From contig JAQVXF010000003.1 in assembly GCA_028709355.1 (NCBI GenBank), positions 1-24,484 on the forward strand: a stretch of DNA of 24,484 nt, given 5' to 3'. Numbering within the stretch: the stretch's first letter is position 1; every line of letters starts with the position of its first letter. The stretch is from Syntrophomonas sp. (lineage in GTDB: Bacteria > Bacillota > Syntrophomonadia > Syntrophomonadales > Syntrophomonadaceae). Under the pieces are notes generated by a model that was given only the letters and a program-made list of their open reading frames with translations, made no database searches and was not told the origin of the DNA. A program made the position numbers and the translations under genes. Positions 7,556 to 14,795 of this stretch are shown piece by piece.

Positions 7556-7997
7556 TGAAATGGAACTTTTATTAAAGGGCAGTAAAAAGATGCCTTTTAC
7601 GGGGGGCAAATCCTTGTTGGAAACCAATCGGTTTCTTGACCGGTTGGACCGCATCAGGGCGATTCTGCCAGAAGAACTGGAGACTGCAAAAAATATCCTG
7701 TCGGAGAAGGATAAAATCGTGAACGAAGCTTTCCATGAGGCTAATGAATATATTGAACAGTATAAGAGTGAGGCAGCTCGGATGGTCGATGACAGCGAGA
7801 TTACCAGGAATGCCATGAGTGTGGCCGATGAGATCATTGCCAAGAGTGAGAGGGTATCAGAGCAGATAAGGCGAGATGCCGAGGAGTACGCCGATGGAGT
7901 TTTAGGCCATATCGAATATGTATTGCGCAAGGGATTGGATGCGGTAGTCCAGGGACGTGATCAAATCAAGATACAGGTGGAGGACGAGACCAGTTAG
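7530..7997 (+). CDS. Small coiled-coil protein of unknown function (DivIVA-like / ATP synthase b-like)
   Basis: A 155-residue protein I cannot name with certainty. The start is ATG 7530, 9 bases after AGGAGG (7515-7520), inside the last 26 bases of rsmD, which suggests translational coupling. From about residue 40 onward it is highly charged and heptad-like (LSEKDKIVNEAFHEANEYIEQ, then IIAKSERVSEQIRRDAEEYA), predicting a long alpha-helical coiled coil. No signal peptide or membrane helix is seen. Similar clostridial proteins near rsmD/coaD are often labelled ATPase-like or DivIVA-like on coiled-coil similarity alone. A structural or division-related role is only a guess. Confidence 0.75.
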   Translation: MMEIFRILDEMELLLKGSKKMPFTGGKSLLETNRFLDRLDRIRAILPEELETAKNILSEKDKIVNEAFHEANEYIEQYKSEAARMVDDSEITRNAMSVADEIIAKSERVSEQIRRDAEEYADGVLGHIEYVLRKGLDAVVQGRDQIKIQVEDETS

Positions 7998-8119
7998 CGG
8001 GATGATAACCAGTTGGAATCTGGTACCAGCAGAATTAAGACAGCACCGATCAGCACGGATAAGGTGAAATGGAGCAGGTATCCGAACTTACAGCACTTTG
8101 TATATGGGCAGCAACCCAT
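7994..8119 (-). CDS. Possible 41-residue Cys-rich single-pass membrane protein (doubtful)
   Basis: Within the gene-poor gap the minus strand holds a short frame. ATG at 8119 is followed by MGCCPYTKCCKFGYLL and a hydrophobic stretch (TLSVLIGAVLILLVP), ending at TAA 7994-7996, which overlaps the stop of the convergent coiled-coil gene. Two Cys pairs, flanking Lys residues and one transmembrane-length segment give it a protein-like look. The ribosome site is weak (GGGA next to the ATG; the good AGGAGG is 24 bases away). I know no homologue. It may be chance, so confidence is low. Confidence 0.2.
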   Translation of the reverse strand: MGCCPYTKCCKFGYLLHFTLSVLIGAVLILLVPDSNWLSSR

Positions 8120-8331
8120 TCCCAGAGTGCTGATTGAATTTGACCTCCTAAATCACCTGGCCGCCACCCAGGCCGTGAACGGTCGGAAGACCAGGCAGGG
8201 AAAGAAAGGCGCTGCCATTCTGAGCCCGGAAAACCGGGAGCGCCAATGCAGCCTCGAAAGGAGTTCTCTGCTGGAGTCGGGGCAATGGCCCAGCAAATCT
8301 GCAATCATAGGATAAGGAGGAACAGTGAACC
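7998..8331. other. 334-base gap with inverted repeats, no convincing gene
   Basis: No plus-strand frame here resembles a known protein, and the longest (TTG 8013 to 8315) has no ribosome site. Two nested inverted repeats stand out. The first is CAGCACT 8091-8097 with AGTGCTG 8126-8132, enclosing ATGGG 8104-8108 with CCCAT 8115-8119. The second is GGCGCT 8208-8213 with AGCGCC 8239-8244, enclosing CCCGG-AAAA-CCGGG 8225-8238. The gap ends in the AAGGAGG (8314-8320) of the patatin gene. It may be a leader, a small RNA, or the remnant of a lost gene; I see no known riboswitch motif. Confidence 0.4.
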
Positions 8332-9126
8332 ATGACCGGCAATCCAAGAGTGGCCATAGTGCTCGGTGCGGGCAGCGCCAGGGGCCTTGCTCACATAGGG
8401 GTTCTGCAGGTGTTGCGGGAGAATGAAATAGACTTCGATTTCATTGTGGGCAGCAGCATGGGGGCCATGGTGGGATCCATTTATGCTTGCGGGGCCGACC
8501 TTTACATGCTGGATCGGATGATCGAGCATATGAATACCCGCCTGCTGGTTGATATCATGGTGCCTCGGATGGGTTTCATCGCCGGCAATCGGATCAGCGA
8601 ATTCCTGGACCTGGTAACCAAGAAAAAATCCTTCGCGCAATTGGATTTCCCAGTTACGGTAATCAGTACTGATCTGGTGACCGGCCAAAAGGTGGTTATG
8701 AGCGAAGGTTCCGTGACCGAGGCAGTTAGGGCCAGCATATCCATACCCGGCGTTTTCGTACCCCTGGTCAAGGATGACATGGTATTGGTGGACGGAGCCG
8801 TCAGCGACCGGCTGCCGATAGAAGTAGCCCGGGAGATGGGGGCAGACCTGGTAATAGCCGTGGACGTAACCTATGGGGCTGGGAAGAAGACGGAATTCGA
8901 TGGCGCCATGGATGTAATCCTTACGGCATTGGAAATCATGGGTCAATATCATTTCGACGCAGTCAACGTCAATGCTGACATTCTTATTCAGCCAGCGGTC
9001 AGGCATATCAATCCCCGGGACTTCGACCGGTCTAGGGAAATAGTAGACCAGGGCCGGAGGGCAGCCGCGGAGAAGGTGGCAGAAATCAAGGACCAGATTG
9101 CCCTGCTGAAAGGATCACAATCGTAG
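8332..9126 (+). CDS. Patatin-like phospholipase (RssA-type)
   Basis: A 264-residue predicted serine hydrolase with a Ser-Asp dyad that would cleave acyl esters of lipids. The oxyanion-hole loop GAGSARG is at residues 12-18, the nucleophile elbow GSSMG at 40-44 (Ser42), and the catalytic Asp at 154 in DGAVSDR. All motifs of the bacterial patatin family are complete. There is no signal peptide, so it is probably cytosolic or membrane-peripheral. The start is ATG 8332 with AAGGAGG 11 bases upstream. It is convergent with tmcAL, whose stop is only 14 bases away. The true substrate is unknown. Confidence 0.92.
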   Translation: MTGNPRVAIVLGAGSARGLAHIGVLQVLRENEIDFDFIVGSSMGAMVGSIYACGADLYMLDRMIEHMNTRLLVDIMVPRMGFIAGNRISEFLDLVTKKKSFAQLDFPVTVISTDLVTGQKVVMSEGSVTEAVRASISIPGVFVPLVKDDMVLVDGAVSDRLPIEVAREMGADLVIAVDVTYGAGKKTEFDGAMDVILTALEIMGQYHFDAVNVNADILIQPAVRHINPRDFDRSREIVDQGRRAAAEKVAEIKDQIALLKGSQS

Positions 9127-9140
9127 CGGGATCAATCTTG

Positions 9141-10394
9141 TCAATTGCCGATATGAGCCTGTGGGGAGGTGGTATAATCCTGAGCGCCGCGCCTTTGGCG
9201 GGGATGGGGATAGAGAAGAGTATAGAGATCAGTCGCGCGCACATCCAGCCGCAACATATCCTGGCGGATTGGTGAACTCGGGTCTTCAGAGGCAGCTTTC
9301 ACCTCACTGCCGCGGCTGAGGATCGGCAGAGGAGATTTATTTTTGATCGCTTGCAGGATTTTTCGACCTTTTGTAGAAAATCCTAAGAGGTGCATGTAGG
9401 CAGGCCCATACTGGTCAAAACCAAGTATCTGGCGGGTTTCAACCCCAAGAAGGATATAGAGGAGCAGCCGGTTTATTCTGGTCAGACTGTAACGTTTGCT
9501 CTTGATCGAACGTCTCAGTTCTTCTAGTGTGCCGCTGGCGATGGCCGCCTTTAGGACACGGTTTTCCAAGCCTTCCGATACCTCATATATGGGCGTCAGT
9601 TGGTGCGCTGAAAGCATGCGGAGCCTAGCTAGCAGAGCTCTTTCCAGGGTGGTGGTATCGACCGGGGCCCGCCCCGCTTCGATCTCCTGTTGGAGGATAG
9701 CACAAGCTGCCGGAGGCATGGCTTGGCCGCTCAAATCACCGCGATCGGTCAGCAGGGAGTGCCGAATCGCACTGGCACTGGCCAGGGGGGACGCATCCAA
9801 GCTATTGTAATCGGAACCGATTCTGGGTATCGTCAGTGGTTGGAGGGGCAGTTTATCCTGGAGCAGCACCCGGAGGTACTCGATGGCGAGAATATTGTTG
9901 GGTTGTCCCAGGACAGAATCCAATTCCGGGAATTGGTTTCCGGCTACAGCTTCCACCGCCCGGGCTCGAGCGGAGGGATAGCTCCAACCACGCGCCAGGT
10001 AACTCTTTAGATGGTGCCTGTATTCCGGTTCCTCTTTGCCAATAATAGTGGCGATGGCGTCTAATTCGTCCAGCCGGCCATTTTCACTGCCGAAGCCCAG
10101 ATGGGTGACAACACCGGTGGCATTGAGCAGTTGCAGGGAACCGCGGGCGAAGTAAAAGGCACTACGGACACAAAAACAAAAAGGTATCTCAATGACCAAA
10201 TCGACCCCGGCATGCAGCGCCATACGGGCGCGGGTCCACTTATTGCAGATGGCCGCTTCCCCTCGCTGGACGAAGTTGCCGCTCATGACACAGACGGTGG
10301 CTTCGAAGTCATGAGAGCGCTGGAAAGTGCGGAGCATATGCCGGTGTCCATTGTGAAGGGGGTTGAATTCAGCGATTATTCCCAATACAGCCAC
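9141..10394 (-). CDS. tmcAL: tRNA(Met) cytidine acetate ligase TmcAL (YlbM)
   Basis: A 417-residue enzyme. In B. subtilis TmcAL activates acetate with ATP to acetyl-adenylate and transfers it to the wobble C34 of elongator tRNA-Met, giving N4-acetylcytidine. The nucleotidyltransferase signature is at the N-terminus: IIAEFNPLHNGH, with the HxGH motif at residues 14-17. CVMSGNFVQRGEAAI and an RxG-type loop further on also fit the family. The start is GTG at 10394, with AAAGGGG 7 bases before it on the minus strand. The gene is divergent from pta-ackA, whose product acetate is its substrate, so the neighbourhood makes metabolic sense. Confidence 0.93.
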   Translation of the reverse strand: MAVLGIIAEFNPLHNGHRHMLRTFQRSHDFEATVCVMSGNFVQRGEAAICNKWTRARMALHAGVDLVIEIPFCFCVRSAFYFARGSLQLLNATGVVTHLGFGSENGRLDELDAIATIIGKEEPEYRHHLKSYLARGWSYPSARARAVEAVAGNQFPELDSVLGQPNNILAIEYLRVLLQDKLPLQPLTIPRIGSDYNSLDASPLASASAIRHSLLTDRGDLSGQAMPPAACAILQQEIEAGRAPVDTTTLERALLARLRMLSAHQLTPIYEVSEGLENRVLKAAIASGTLEELRRSIKSKRYSLTRINRLLLYILLGVETRQILGFDQYGPAYMHLLGFSTKGRKILQAIKNKSPLPILSRGSEVKAASEDPSSPIRQDMLRLDVRATDLYTLLYPHPRQRRGAQDYTTSPQAHIGN

Positions 10395-10423
10395 AATTGA
10401 TCCCCTTTGAGCAAATTTTCATA

Positions 10424-10429
10424 ATGATA
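10424..10429 (-). promoter_or_regulatory. Possible extended -10 element for tmcAL
   Basis: On the minus strand the sequence reads TGGTATCAT, an extended -10 (TGnTATnAT) about 30 bases before the tmcAL start. No good -35 is present, in keeping with an extended -10 promoter but not proof of one. Confidence 0.3.
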
Positions 10430-10518
10430 CCATACTTAAACCGTCCGTATCACATCTATGTCTGGGAAACCCTTAAAAGACAGCTTTTAGCGATGTAAAA
10501 AAATGAGGAGGATTGATC

Positions 10519-11511
10519 ATGAGTTTAATCGAACAGATCAAGGCGAATGCGGCTAAAAAAGGCAAGACCATCGTGCTGCCGGAGGGCACCGAGAAAAGGA
10601 CCTTGTTGGCTGTAAAACAGATTGCCGCGGCCAAGATCGCCAACGTCATCCTGTTGGGTGAAGAAGGGGCCGTGAGGGCAGCTGCCAGTGACGCTGGGGC
10701 TGACATAAGTGCGGCGGAAATCATCAACCCCGGCAAGGCAGCTTTTTATGACGATTTTGTCCAGGCTTTCTTTGAGATGCGCAAGGCCAAAGGCGTCACT
10801 TTGGACCAGGCCCGCGACTCTATGTTGGATCCGCTTTTCTTCGCCTCTATGATGGTAAAATTGGGCAAGGCCGACGGGGAAGTGGCTGGAGCTGAGAACA
10901 CCACCGGCAATGTATTGCGGCCGGCCCTGCAGATAATCAAGACTGCTCCGGGAATATCTGCGGTATCCGGGGCCTTCGTCATGATCGTACCCAATAGTGA
11001 CTATGGCTACAATGGCCTGCTGGTATTTGCCGACTGTGCCGTCACTCCTGTTCCGACCATGGAGCAGCTGGCTGAATTTGCCAAGTCATCGGTAGCCACA
11101 GCCGTAGATGTATGCGGTATCCCTGATCCCAAAGTAGGTATGCTGTCCTTCTCTACCAAGGGCAGTGCCAGCCACGAACTGGTCGACAAGGTAGCCAAGG
11201 CAACCGCTCTGGCCAAGGAGAGATTCCCGGAACTGAAAGTCGACGGCGAATTCCAGGCTGATGCCGCCCTGGTTCCCAGTGTGGGCGCCTCCAAAGCCCC
11301 GGGCAGCCCGGTGGCCGGCCAGTGCAACGTATTGGTGTTCCCCGATCTCCAGGCGGGCAACATTGGATATAAGCTGGTCCAGAGGTTTGCCAAGGCTGAA
11401 GCCATCGGGCCTATCCTGCAAGGGCTTGACAAACCTGTTAATGACCTGTCCAGGGGTTGCAGTGTAGAGGATGTTGTCAATGTGGTGGCCATAACCGCAG
11501 TTAGAGCCTAG
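10519..11511 (+). CDS. pta: Phosphate acetyltransferase
   Basis: A 330-residue short-form phosphotransacetylase that interconverts acetyl-CoA and acetyl phosphate. The length matches the single-domain enzyme of Firmicutes and Methanosarcina rather than the long E. coli form. Family features include IVLPEGTEKRTL near the start, DPLFFASMMVKLG and AENTTGNVLRPALQ in the middle, MIVPNSDYGYNG, GEFQADAALVPSV, then NVLVFPDLQAGNIGYKLVQR near the C-terminus. The start is ATG 10519, with GAGGAGG 7 bases before. It is followed by ackA after a 67-base gap that contains a small hairpin. Together they yield acetate and ATP. Confidence 0.97.
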   Translation: MSLIEQIKANAAKKGKTIVLPEGTEKRTLLAVKQIAAAKIANVILLGEEGAVRAAASDAGADISAAEIINPGKAAFYDDFVQAFFEMRKAKGVTLDQARDSMLDPLFFASMMVKLGKADGEVAGAENTTGNVLRPALQIIKTAPGISAVSGAFVMIVPNSDYGYNGLLVFADCAVTPVPTMEQLAEFAKSSVATAVDVCGIPDPKVGMLSFSTKGSASHELVDKVAKATALAKERFPELKVDGEFQADAALVPSVGASKAPGSPVAGQCNVLVFPDLQAGNIGYKLVQRFAKAEAIGPILQGLDKPVNDLSRGCSVEDVVNVVAITAVRA

Positions 11512-11526
11512 TTATGACTAGGTTTT
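11507..11526 (+). terminator. Weak terminator or attenuator between pta and ackA
   Basis: A 6-bp stem (CCTAGT 11507-11512 with ACTAGG 11517-11522) with a 4-base loop is followed by TTTT. It overlaps the pta stop codon. It is short and AT-leaning, so partial termination or mRNA end protection is more likely than full termination. Confidence 0.35.
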
Positions 11527-11578
11527 ATACTAGTTCCCGAGTTTGTATATCTCACAATATTGAAGGAGGAATTTTGTA

Positions 11579-12772
11579 ATGAAGGTCTTGGTTGTTAACT
11601 GTGGAAGCTCATCGCTAAAATACCAGGTCTTTGACATGACCGACGAATCGGTCCTGGCCAAGGGTCTGGTAGATCGGGTAGGCATTCCCGGCACCACTCT
11701 GAAGCACGAGCCAGCTGGCAAGGACGATGTATTGATCAAAGAGGATATGCCTGACCATACCGAAGCCATGAAGATGGTCCTAGATGTCCTCATCAACCCC
11801 GAGTACGGTTGTATCGCCAGCATGGATGAGATCGGCGCGGTCGGACATCGCGTGGTACACGGCGGCGAGGATTTCGCCTCCTCGGTAGTCATCGACGACA
11901 AGGTCAAGAAAGTCATCCGCGATTGTTTCGACCTGGCACCCCTGCATAATCCACCCAACCTGATGGGAATCGAAGCTTGCCAGACGCTGATGCCCAATGT
12001 CAAACACGTAGCCGTATTCGATACCGCTTTCCATCAGACTATGGCTCCGGCCAACTTCGTTTATGCGCTGCCTTATGACGTCTACACCAAATATAAAGTC
12101 AGAAGGTATGGTTTCCACGGCACCTCCCATTTCTATGTATCCCACCGGGCTGCCAAAATGCTGGGTAAATACTATGGATTCTGCAAGATCATCACCCTCC
12201 ATCTGGGCAATGGAGCCAGTATGGCCGCCATCAAGGATGGCAAGGTGATAAGCACCTCTATGGGGTTAACTCCTCTGGAGGGTTTGGTCATGGGCACTCG
12301 TAGTGGTGACATCGATCCGGCTATCGTATTCTTCCTGATGGAGAAACTGAATATGGATGCCAATGAAGCCAACAGCTATTTCAACAAGAAATCAGGATTA
12401 TTGGGATTGTCGGGCGTATCCAATGATCTCCGCGATGTATTGGAAGCAGCCGATTCCGGAAATGAAAGAGCCAAGCTGGCCCTGGATGTTTACTGCAATG
12501 CTATCAAGGGTTACATCGGCAAGTACATTGCCATGCTGAATGGCTGCGACTGCCTGGTCTTCACCGCCGGTGTCGGGGAAAATGCAATCGACGTAAGAGA
12601 GCACATCTGTAAGGACATGGATCAATTGGGGATCAAGATGGACAGCAAGAAGAACAAGGTTCGCGGCAAGGAAGTGGACGTCGCCACCGAAGACTCCAAG
12701 GTCAGAATATTCGTCATTCCTACCAACGAAGAGCTGGTTATAGCTCAGGATACCTACGGTTTAGCCAAGTAG
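11579..12772 (+). CDS. ackA: Acetate kinase
   Basis: A 397-residue enzyme that transfers phosphate between acetyl phosphate and ADP, giving acetate and ATP, the substrate-level phosphorylation step of acetogenic fermentation. Residues known to matter in the Methanosarcina enzyme appear at the same numbers: N7 (VNCGSSSLKYQ), R91 (GHRVVHGG), D148 (DTAFHQTM), H180 (YGFHGTSH), R241 (GTRSGDI) and E384 (PTNEEL). The phosphate-binding GNGAS is at 210-214. The start is ATG 11579 with AAGGAGG (11563-11569) 9 bases before. A strong terminator follows within 20 bases. It forms a probable operon with pta. Confidence 0.98.
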   Translation: MKVLVVNCGSSSLKYQVFDMTDESVLAKGLVDRVGIPGTTLKHEPAGKDDVLIKEDMPDHTEAMKMVLDVLINPEYGCIASMDEIGAVGHRVVHGGEDFASSVVIDDKVKKVIRDCFDLAPLHNPPNLMGIEACQTLMPNVKHVAVFDTAFHQTMAPANFVYALPYDVYTKYKVRRYGFHGTSHFYVSHRAAKMLGKYYGFCKIITLHLGNGASMAAIKDGKVISTSMGLTPLEGLVMGTRSGDIDPAIVFFLMEKLNMDANEANSYFNKKSGLLGLSGVSNDLRDVLEAADSGNERAKLALDVYCNAIKGYIGKYIAMLNGCDCLVFTAGVGENAIDVREHICKDMDQLGIKMDSKKNKVRGKEVDVATEDSKVRIFVIPTNEELVIAQDTYGLAK

Positions 12773-12788
12773 ATATCTGCACTTCCTG

Positions 12789-12824
12789 GGACCCTGCCTG
12801 CACCAAGGCAGGGTCTCTTTATTT
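12789..12824 (+). terminator. Rho-independent terminator of pta-ackA
   Basis: A perfect GC-rich 10-bp stem (12790-12799 with 12806-12815) has a 6-base loop and is followed by a T-rich tail. It begins 17 bases after the ackA stop. Confidence 0.9.
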
Positions 12825-12884
12825 GCCGGGGTCAGCCGCCTCCTGATGGGGAGTCCCTCCTTTTTCTATAGGTCCGTCGCTTGG

Positions 12885-12914
12885 TTGACAAGGCCAACTA
12901 GGGAGCTTTATAAT
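12885..12914 (+). promoter_or_regulatory. Consensus sigma-A promoter of yceD-rpmF
   Basis: TTGACA at 12885-12890 and TATAAT at 12909-12914 are both perfect and 18 bases apart. Transcription would start near 12921, which rules out the upstream in-frame codons and supports the ATG at 12954 for the DUF177 gene. Confidence 0.88.
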
Positions 12915-12953
12915 AAGAATGTTGTTTTCATGAGCTGCCATGAGGTATTGGAT

Positions 12954-13457
12954 ATGAAACTCAACTTGAGAAGGCTCAAGCTCCATCCTCACGAGAGTGA
13001 GCGATTCCTGATAGCGACAGCGGGAGACGATCGTTTTTTAGCCGAACTGGGGGGTAAGTTCGCTGTCCTCATCACCGGTGAAACGGTGGTGGAAAATACC
13101 GGTTCAGTTTTCGCCGTTCGCGGTCAGGTCAAAACAAAAGTGCAGGTTCCTTGTTCACGTTGCCTGCAACCGGTTATATTTCCTGTCGATGCCGCATTGG
13201 AGTTGGTGCTGACAGAAAGAAGCAAAAACACCGGGTTCGATCTGGATGAGGACTTCATCATATTTGATGGCGACGAGGCTGACATCAGTGCTGAGATCGG
13301 CCAGGCGATTTTCATGGCCCTGCCCCTGGTCTACTTGTGCAGTGATGATTGCCAGGGACTTTGCCCAGTGTGCGGGCAGGATAAAAACAACCAGCCTTGC
13401 CAATGCAAGGAGGACACAACCGATCCTCGCTGGGCCAAACTGAATGATTTGAGGTAG
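12954..13457 (+). CDS. DUF177 (YceD) family protein next to rpmF
   Basis: A 167-residue protein of the YceD/DUF177 family, which is linked to rRNA and ribosome assembly and is usually encoded just before rpmF. The start is ATG 12954, with GAGGT 7 bases before and a consensus promoter upstream. Family hallmarks are the CSRCLQPV pair of cysteines in the middle and the C-terminal CSDDCQGLCPVCG with further Cys residues (QPCQC), which probably bind zinc. The stop lies 17 bases before the rpmF start, with the rpmF ribosome site in between. The molecular role is not settled for the family. Confidence 0.9.
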   Translation: MKLNLRRLKLHPHESERFLIATAGDDRFLAELGGKFAVLITGETVVENTGSVFAVRGQVKTKVQVPCSRCLQPVIFPVDAALELVLTERSKNTGFDLDEDFIIFDGDEADISAEIGQAIFMALPLVYLCSDDCQGLCPVCGQDKNNQPCQCKEDTTDPRWAKLNDLR

Positions 13458-13474
13458 GAAAGGAGGTTACATAA

Positions 13475-13645
13475 ATGGGTGTTCCCAAGCGGAGACAGTC
13501 ACATGCCCGCAAGAATAAAAGGCGGTCGGAGTGGAAGAAGATCGAGGCTCCGGGCCTGGTCTCCTGCCCCCAGTGCCACGACCTTATGCTGCCGCACCGT
13601 GCATGCCTTAGTTGCGGTTTTTACAAGGGCAAAAATGTCATCTAA
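13475..13645 (+). CDS. rpmF: 50S ribosomal protein L32
   Basis: A 56-residue large-subunit ribosomal protein. It begins MGVPKRRQSHARKNKRRS, the basic L32 start. The C-terminal half holds a zinc ribbon, CPQC (C31, C34) and CLSC (C44, C47), the zinc-dependent form. The start is ATG 13475, with AAAGGAGG at 13459-13466 just 8 bases before. It follows the DUF177 gene, the order conserved across bacteria, and ends in a terminator, so yceD-rpmF is a two-gene unit. Confidence 0.96.
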   Translation: MGVPKRRQSHARKNKRRSEWKKIEAPGLVSCPQCHDLMLPHRACLSCGFYKGKNVI

Positions 13646-13669
13646 GCTTCTGATAATCGATAACGAGAC

Positions 13670-13716
13670 CAAAAAGTAAGCAATAGCTGTGGGGCTAGGT
13701 CTTACTTTTTGTTTTT
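13670..13716 (+). terminator. Rho-independent terminator after rpmF
   Basis: A perfect 11-bp stem (13670-13680 with 13701-13711) has a 20-base loop, inside which TAGC 13684-13687 and GCTA 13694-13697 can pair again. A run of five T follows at 13712-13716. It separates rpmF from plsX. Confidence 0.8.
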
Positions 13717-13760
13717 ATGGAACGAATATCCTGATTGATTGATCCAACCACTATGTTTGG

Positions 13761-13774
13761 TGATAACATTATCA
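13761..13774. promoter_or_regulatory. Possible operator upstream of plsX
   Basis: TGATAA and TTATCA form a 6+6 inverted repeat with a 2-base centre, 68 bases before the plsX start. A weak promoter (TTGATC 13739-13744, 17 bases, GATAAC 13762-13767) would have its -10 inside the repeat, a position suited to a repressor. It does not look like the FapR consensus as I know it. The regulator is unknown. Confidence 0.3.
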
Positions 13775-13841
13775 TAGTATCCATTCCCCTCTGCAGTTGG
13801 GATGAAATCATGGGGTGGGGAGTGGTCAAGGAGGATGGGAC

Positions 13842-14795
13842 ATGATTATAGCTCTGGATGCTATGGGAGGTGACTTCGCTCCCGAGGAGACAGTGGCTGG
13901 TGCAGTGAAGTGGTCGCAAACCGCAGACGAGGTCGTGCTGTTGGTTGGTCAGGCAGAAGTGCTGCAGAGAGAATTGGTTAAGTATTCATATGATCCAGAA
14001 AGGGTCAAAGTGGTGCACGCCAGCCAGGTAATGGGTATGGATGAGCCAGTAGCAGCCCTCCGGAAAAAAATGGACTCCTCCATCGCGATGGCTACCCGTC
14101 TGGTTAAACAAGGACAAGCTGACGCGGTGGTCTCCTGCGGGAGCACCGGTGCCCAGATGGCAGCGGCCACGCTGATCCTGGGAAGAATGGCCGGCATCGA
14201 ACGGCCCCCGATAATAGCCGAGGTGCCGGGAGTCGGGGGTAAGAAAGCACTGCTGCTGGATGTGGGAGCCAACGTGGACTGCAAACCCCAGCAACTGGCG
14301 CAGTTCGCCTTGTTGGGCGGGGTTTATGCGACCACCCTGAAAGGGACCATCAACCCGCGGGTGGGGCTTCTGAATAATGGGGAAGAAGAGGGCAAGGGCA
14401 ACAAGCTGAGCACCGAGACCTTCACCCTCCTGCAGCACATTAATGGCATCAATTTCATCGGCAATGTCGAGGGACGCGACCTCTTCTTCGACAGGTCCGA
14501 TGTGATCGTGTGTGATGGTTTTGTTGGGAATATCCTGCTGAAAGCGATGGAAGGATTCGCCCAGCTGACCGCTGCGGCTTCTATGAAGGAAATAGGCCGG
14601 TTGCCTTCTCTCTACGCTGAACTGGACAATCGCCAGGTGGGAGGAGCACCGCTGATAGGGGTGGACGGAGTCAGCATTGTATGTCACGGCAGCTCCCGGC
14701 GGGAAGCGGTATGCAACGGAATCAGGATGGCCGAGCAATGTGTGACCAGGGGGATGGTCCAGAGCCAGAAGGCAGCCTTGAACTATGCCGAATAA
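13842..14795 (+). CDS. plsX: Phosphate acyltransferase PlsX
   Basis: A 317-residue peripheral enzyme that converts acyl-ACP and phosphate to acyl phosphate, the donor for PlsY in phospholipid synthesis. The start IIALDAMGGDFAPEETVAGA is a family signature, and SCGSTGAQMA, LLDVGANVDCKP, GLLNNGEEEGKG and DVIVCDGFVGNILLKAMEG are all present. The start is ATG 13842, with AAGGAGG 7 bases before. The segment between EGFAQLTAA and VGGAPLIGVDG is shorter than in typical PlsX, so the protein is somewhat short of the usual 330 or so. rnc overlaps its end by 11 bases. The fatty acid synthesis genes that often follow plsX are absent here. Confidence 0.95.
   Translation: MIIALDAMGGDFAPEETVAGAVKWSQTADEVVLLVGQAEVLQRELVKYSYDPERVKVVHASQVMGMDEPVAALRKKMDSSIAMATRLVKQGQADAVVSCGSTGAQMAAATLILGRMAGIERPPIIAEVPGVGGKKALLLDVGANVDCKPQQLAQFALLGGVYATTLKGTINPRVGLLNNGEEEGKGNKLSTETFTLLQHINGINFIGNVEGRDLFFDRSDVIVCDGFVGNILLKAMEGFAQLTAAASMKEIGRLPSLYAELDNRQVGGAPLIGVDGVSIVCHGSSRREAVCNGIRMAEQCVTRGMVQSQKAALNYAE

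Noticed and set aside
8013..8315. 100-codon plus-strand frame in the gap before the patatin gene
   Set aside because: TTG start without a ribosome site, no recognisable domain and a composition unlike its neighbours; more likely chance.
12846..12953. Longer start for the DUF177 protein
   Set aside because: The consensus promoter at 12885-12914 lies inside this stretch, so it would not be transcribed from that promoter.
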